The notes beneath the pieces are model-generated. The model had not been told where the DNA came from, ran no database searches, and saw only the letters and a list, made by a program, of their open reading frames with translations. This document shows, piece after piece, positions 4,892 through 5,606 of a stretch of 5,606 bases of DNA. Each line of letters opens with the position of its first letter. The first letter of the stretch is position 1. The stretch spans positions 1-5,606 of the forward strand of contig DATKXP010000305.1 of the NCBI GenBank assembly GCA_035529015.1. The letters are read 5' to 3'. Made by a program: the position numbers and the translations under genes. The stretch comes from JAUVZF01 sp035529015 (GTDB lineage: Bacteria; Planctomycetota; Phycisphaerae; FEN-1346).

Positions 4892-5606
4892 CTACGGGCC
4901 GGGGACGTCCGGTTCGACGCCCAGTTTCGTCGCCAGGTCGGCCTTCCACTCGTCGCCGAGTTCCTGGACGGTGCGGCCGGTGAGTTCCTTCCACAGTTCC
5001 TCGTTGTACCGGCCCTCGCGGATGGCCGCGTTCAGTTTCGGGACGACGTCCCGGCCGTGTTTCTCGCTGACCCAACTCAAGAAGTTCGCGGTGATCCGGT
5101 AGTTGCCGTCGTAACGGGCGCGGGAGAGGCTCCGCCGCGTGATCTCGGCCCCGCGCGTCTGTGGTTCGTAGAGGAACCACCGGATGTAGTCGGCGATGCC
5201 CTCGGTCAGCCATCCCGGCGGGCGGGTGGCGCCGGGCCGCGGCCGCGCGCGGCCGTACTGCTGCACGACGTGCACCATCTCGTGCAGCACAGCGCCCTTG
5301 GCCTCGCCCTTGAGGTTGCGGCGGAACCAGGCTGCCGCACACCGGATGTTCGTGCCGCCGGTCGCCGCCACTCCCTGCATGTTATTGCTGAAGATGATGC
5401 GGAACCGTCGCGGGGCCTCGTAGCCTTGGCTGGGCAGCATCTCGACGAGTTTCGGGTACCACTCTCGCACGAGCGGCCCGAGTTCCTGGCGCACCCACCC
5501 GGTCAGGTCAGGCGTTTCCGAGGTGTCGAGGGTAACCCGGTACTTCCCGCCCTCAATCTCGACGGTTTCCACGCCCTCGCCAGCGGCGGGGGTCTGCACG
5601 GCCTGG
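4892..5606 (-). CDS. BSP-family (basic secretory protein, PF04450-type) zinc metallopeptidase, N-terminus outside the window
   Basis: A predicted zinc-dependent peptidase related to plant basic secretory proteins and their bacterial homologues. The frame is open from the right edge to a TAG at 4894-4892, about 237 residues visible. Counting from a GTG at 5599-5597, the zinc motif HEMVH is at 106-110 (His106 and His110 ligands, Glu107 catalytic), in AVLHEMVHVVQQYGR. It is followed by PPGWLTEGIADYIRW at 127-141, where Glu133 or Asp137 is the probable further ligand; this pairing is the family signature. Residues about 19-26 (KYRVTLDT) and 65-70 (RFRIIF) are core strands. The GTG is unlikely to be the real start: the frame continues upstream as QAVQTPAAGEG, which looks like the end of a signal peptide. 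A short Arg/Pro-rich GC-rich stretch (GRARPRPGATR) separates the zinc motif from the ligand helix. The physiological substrate is unknown. Confidence 0.9.
   Translation of the reverse strand, partial: QAVQTPAAGEGVETVEIEGGKYRVTLDTSETPDLTGWVRQELGPLVREWYPKLVEMLPSQGYEAPRRFRIIFSNNMQGVAATGGTNIRCAAAWFRRNLKGEAKGAVLHEMVHVVQQYGRARPRPGATRPPGWLTEGIADYIRWFLYEPQTRGAEITRRSLSRARYDGNYRITANFLSWVSEKHGRDVVPKLNAAIREGRYNEELWKELTGRTVQELGDEWKADLATKLGVEPDVPGP

Noticed and set aside
4882..4913. A 9-bp direct repeat ACGTCCGGT at 4882-4890 and 4905-4913, around the metallopeptidase stop
   Set aside because: It is short and GC-rich, one copy is coding, and nothing suggests an attachment site or mobile-element boundary.
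5231..5256. Run of alternating GC-rich palindromic sequence containing GCGGCCGC
   Set aside because: It lies within the metallopeptidase coding sequence and encodes an Arg/Pro/Gly linker, so codon composition explains it.

Overview
The window reads as a bacterial chromosome fragment with four protein genes, all on the minus strand and all for exported or apparently exported proteins. G+C looks moderately high, about 60% by eye. The protein types suggest a member of the Planctomycetes-Verrucomicrobia-Lentisphaerae group: a SASA-family esterase, a transglutaminase-like protein with a carbohydrate-binding-like tail, a subfamily-2-like GH5 cellulase and a bacterial 'basic secretory protein' metallopeptidase. 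No rRNA, tRNA or taxonomic marker is present, so this placement is an inference.

In transcription order (right to left): (1) 5606-4892, a 3'-partial view of a BSP-family (PF04450-type) zinc metallopeptidase whose N-terminus lies off the right edge. (2) 4891-4501, a 391-bp intergenic region. It has a possible sigma70-like promoter, a 10-bp direct repeat and a conspicuous interrupted hairpin just upstream of the next gene's ribosome binding site. (3) 4500-3433, a secreted GH5 endoglucanase with both catalytic glutamates intact and an unusual arginine-rich tail. (4) 3432-2887, a 546-bp stretch with no convincing intact gene but a short tetratricopeptide-like coding remnant. (5) 2886-970, a 638-residue exported protein with an Ala/Lys/Glu-rich helical N-terminus, a transglutaminase/papain-like Cys-His-Asn core and a beta-sandwich-like C-terminus. 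(6) 969-848, a short gap with a GC-rich hairpin. (7) 847-1, the first 282 residues of a secreted SASA-family esterase, running off the left edge.

The likely shared theme is extracytoplasmic processing of polysaccharide and protein. The GH5 enzyme would cut beta-1,4-glucan, the esterase would remove O-acetyl groups from acetylated glycans, and the BSP protein would cleave protein or peptide. The transglutaminase-like protein has a predicted thiol active site and a probable glycan-binding tail, but its reaction is unknown. The gaps (391, 546 and 122 bp) argue against one tight operon, so this is better seen as a co-directional group of secretome genes. No mobile element, CRISPR array or RNA gene was seen. 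The best candidates for something new are the hairpin and promoter region before the cellulase and the domain combination in the 638-residue protein.
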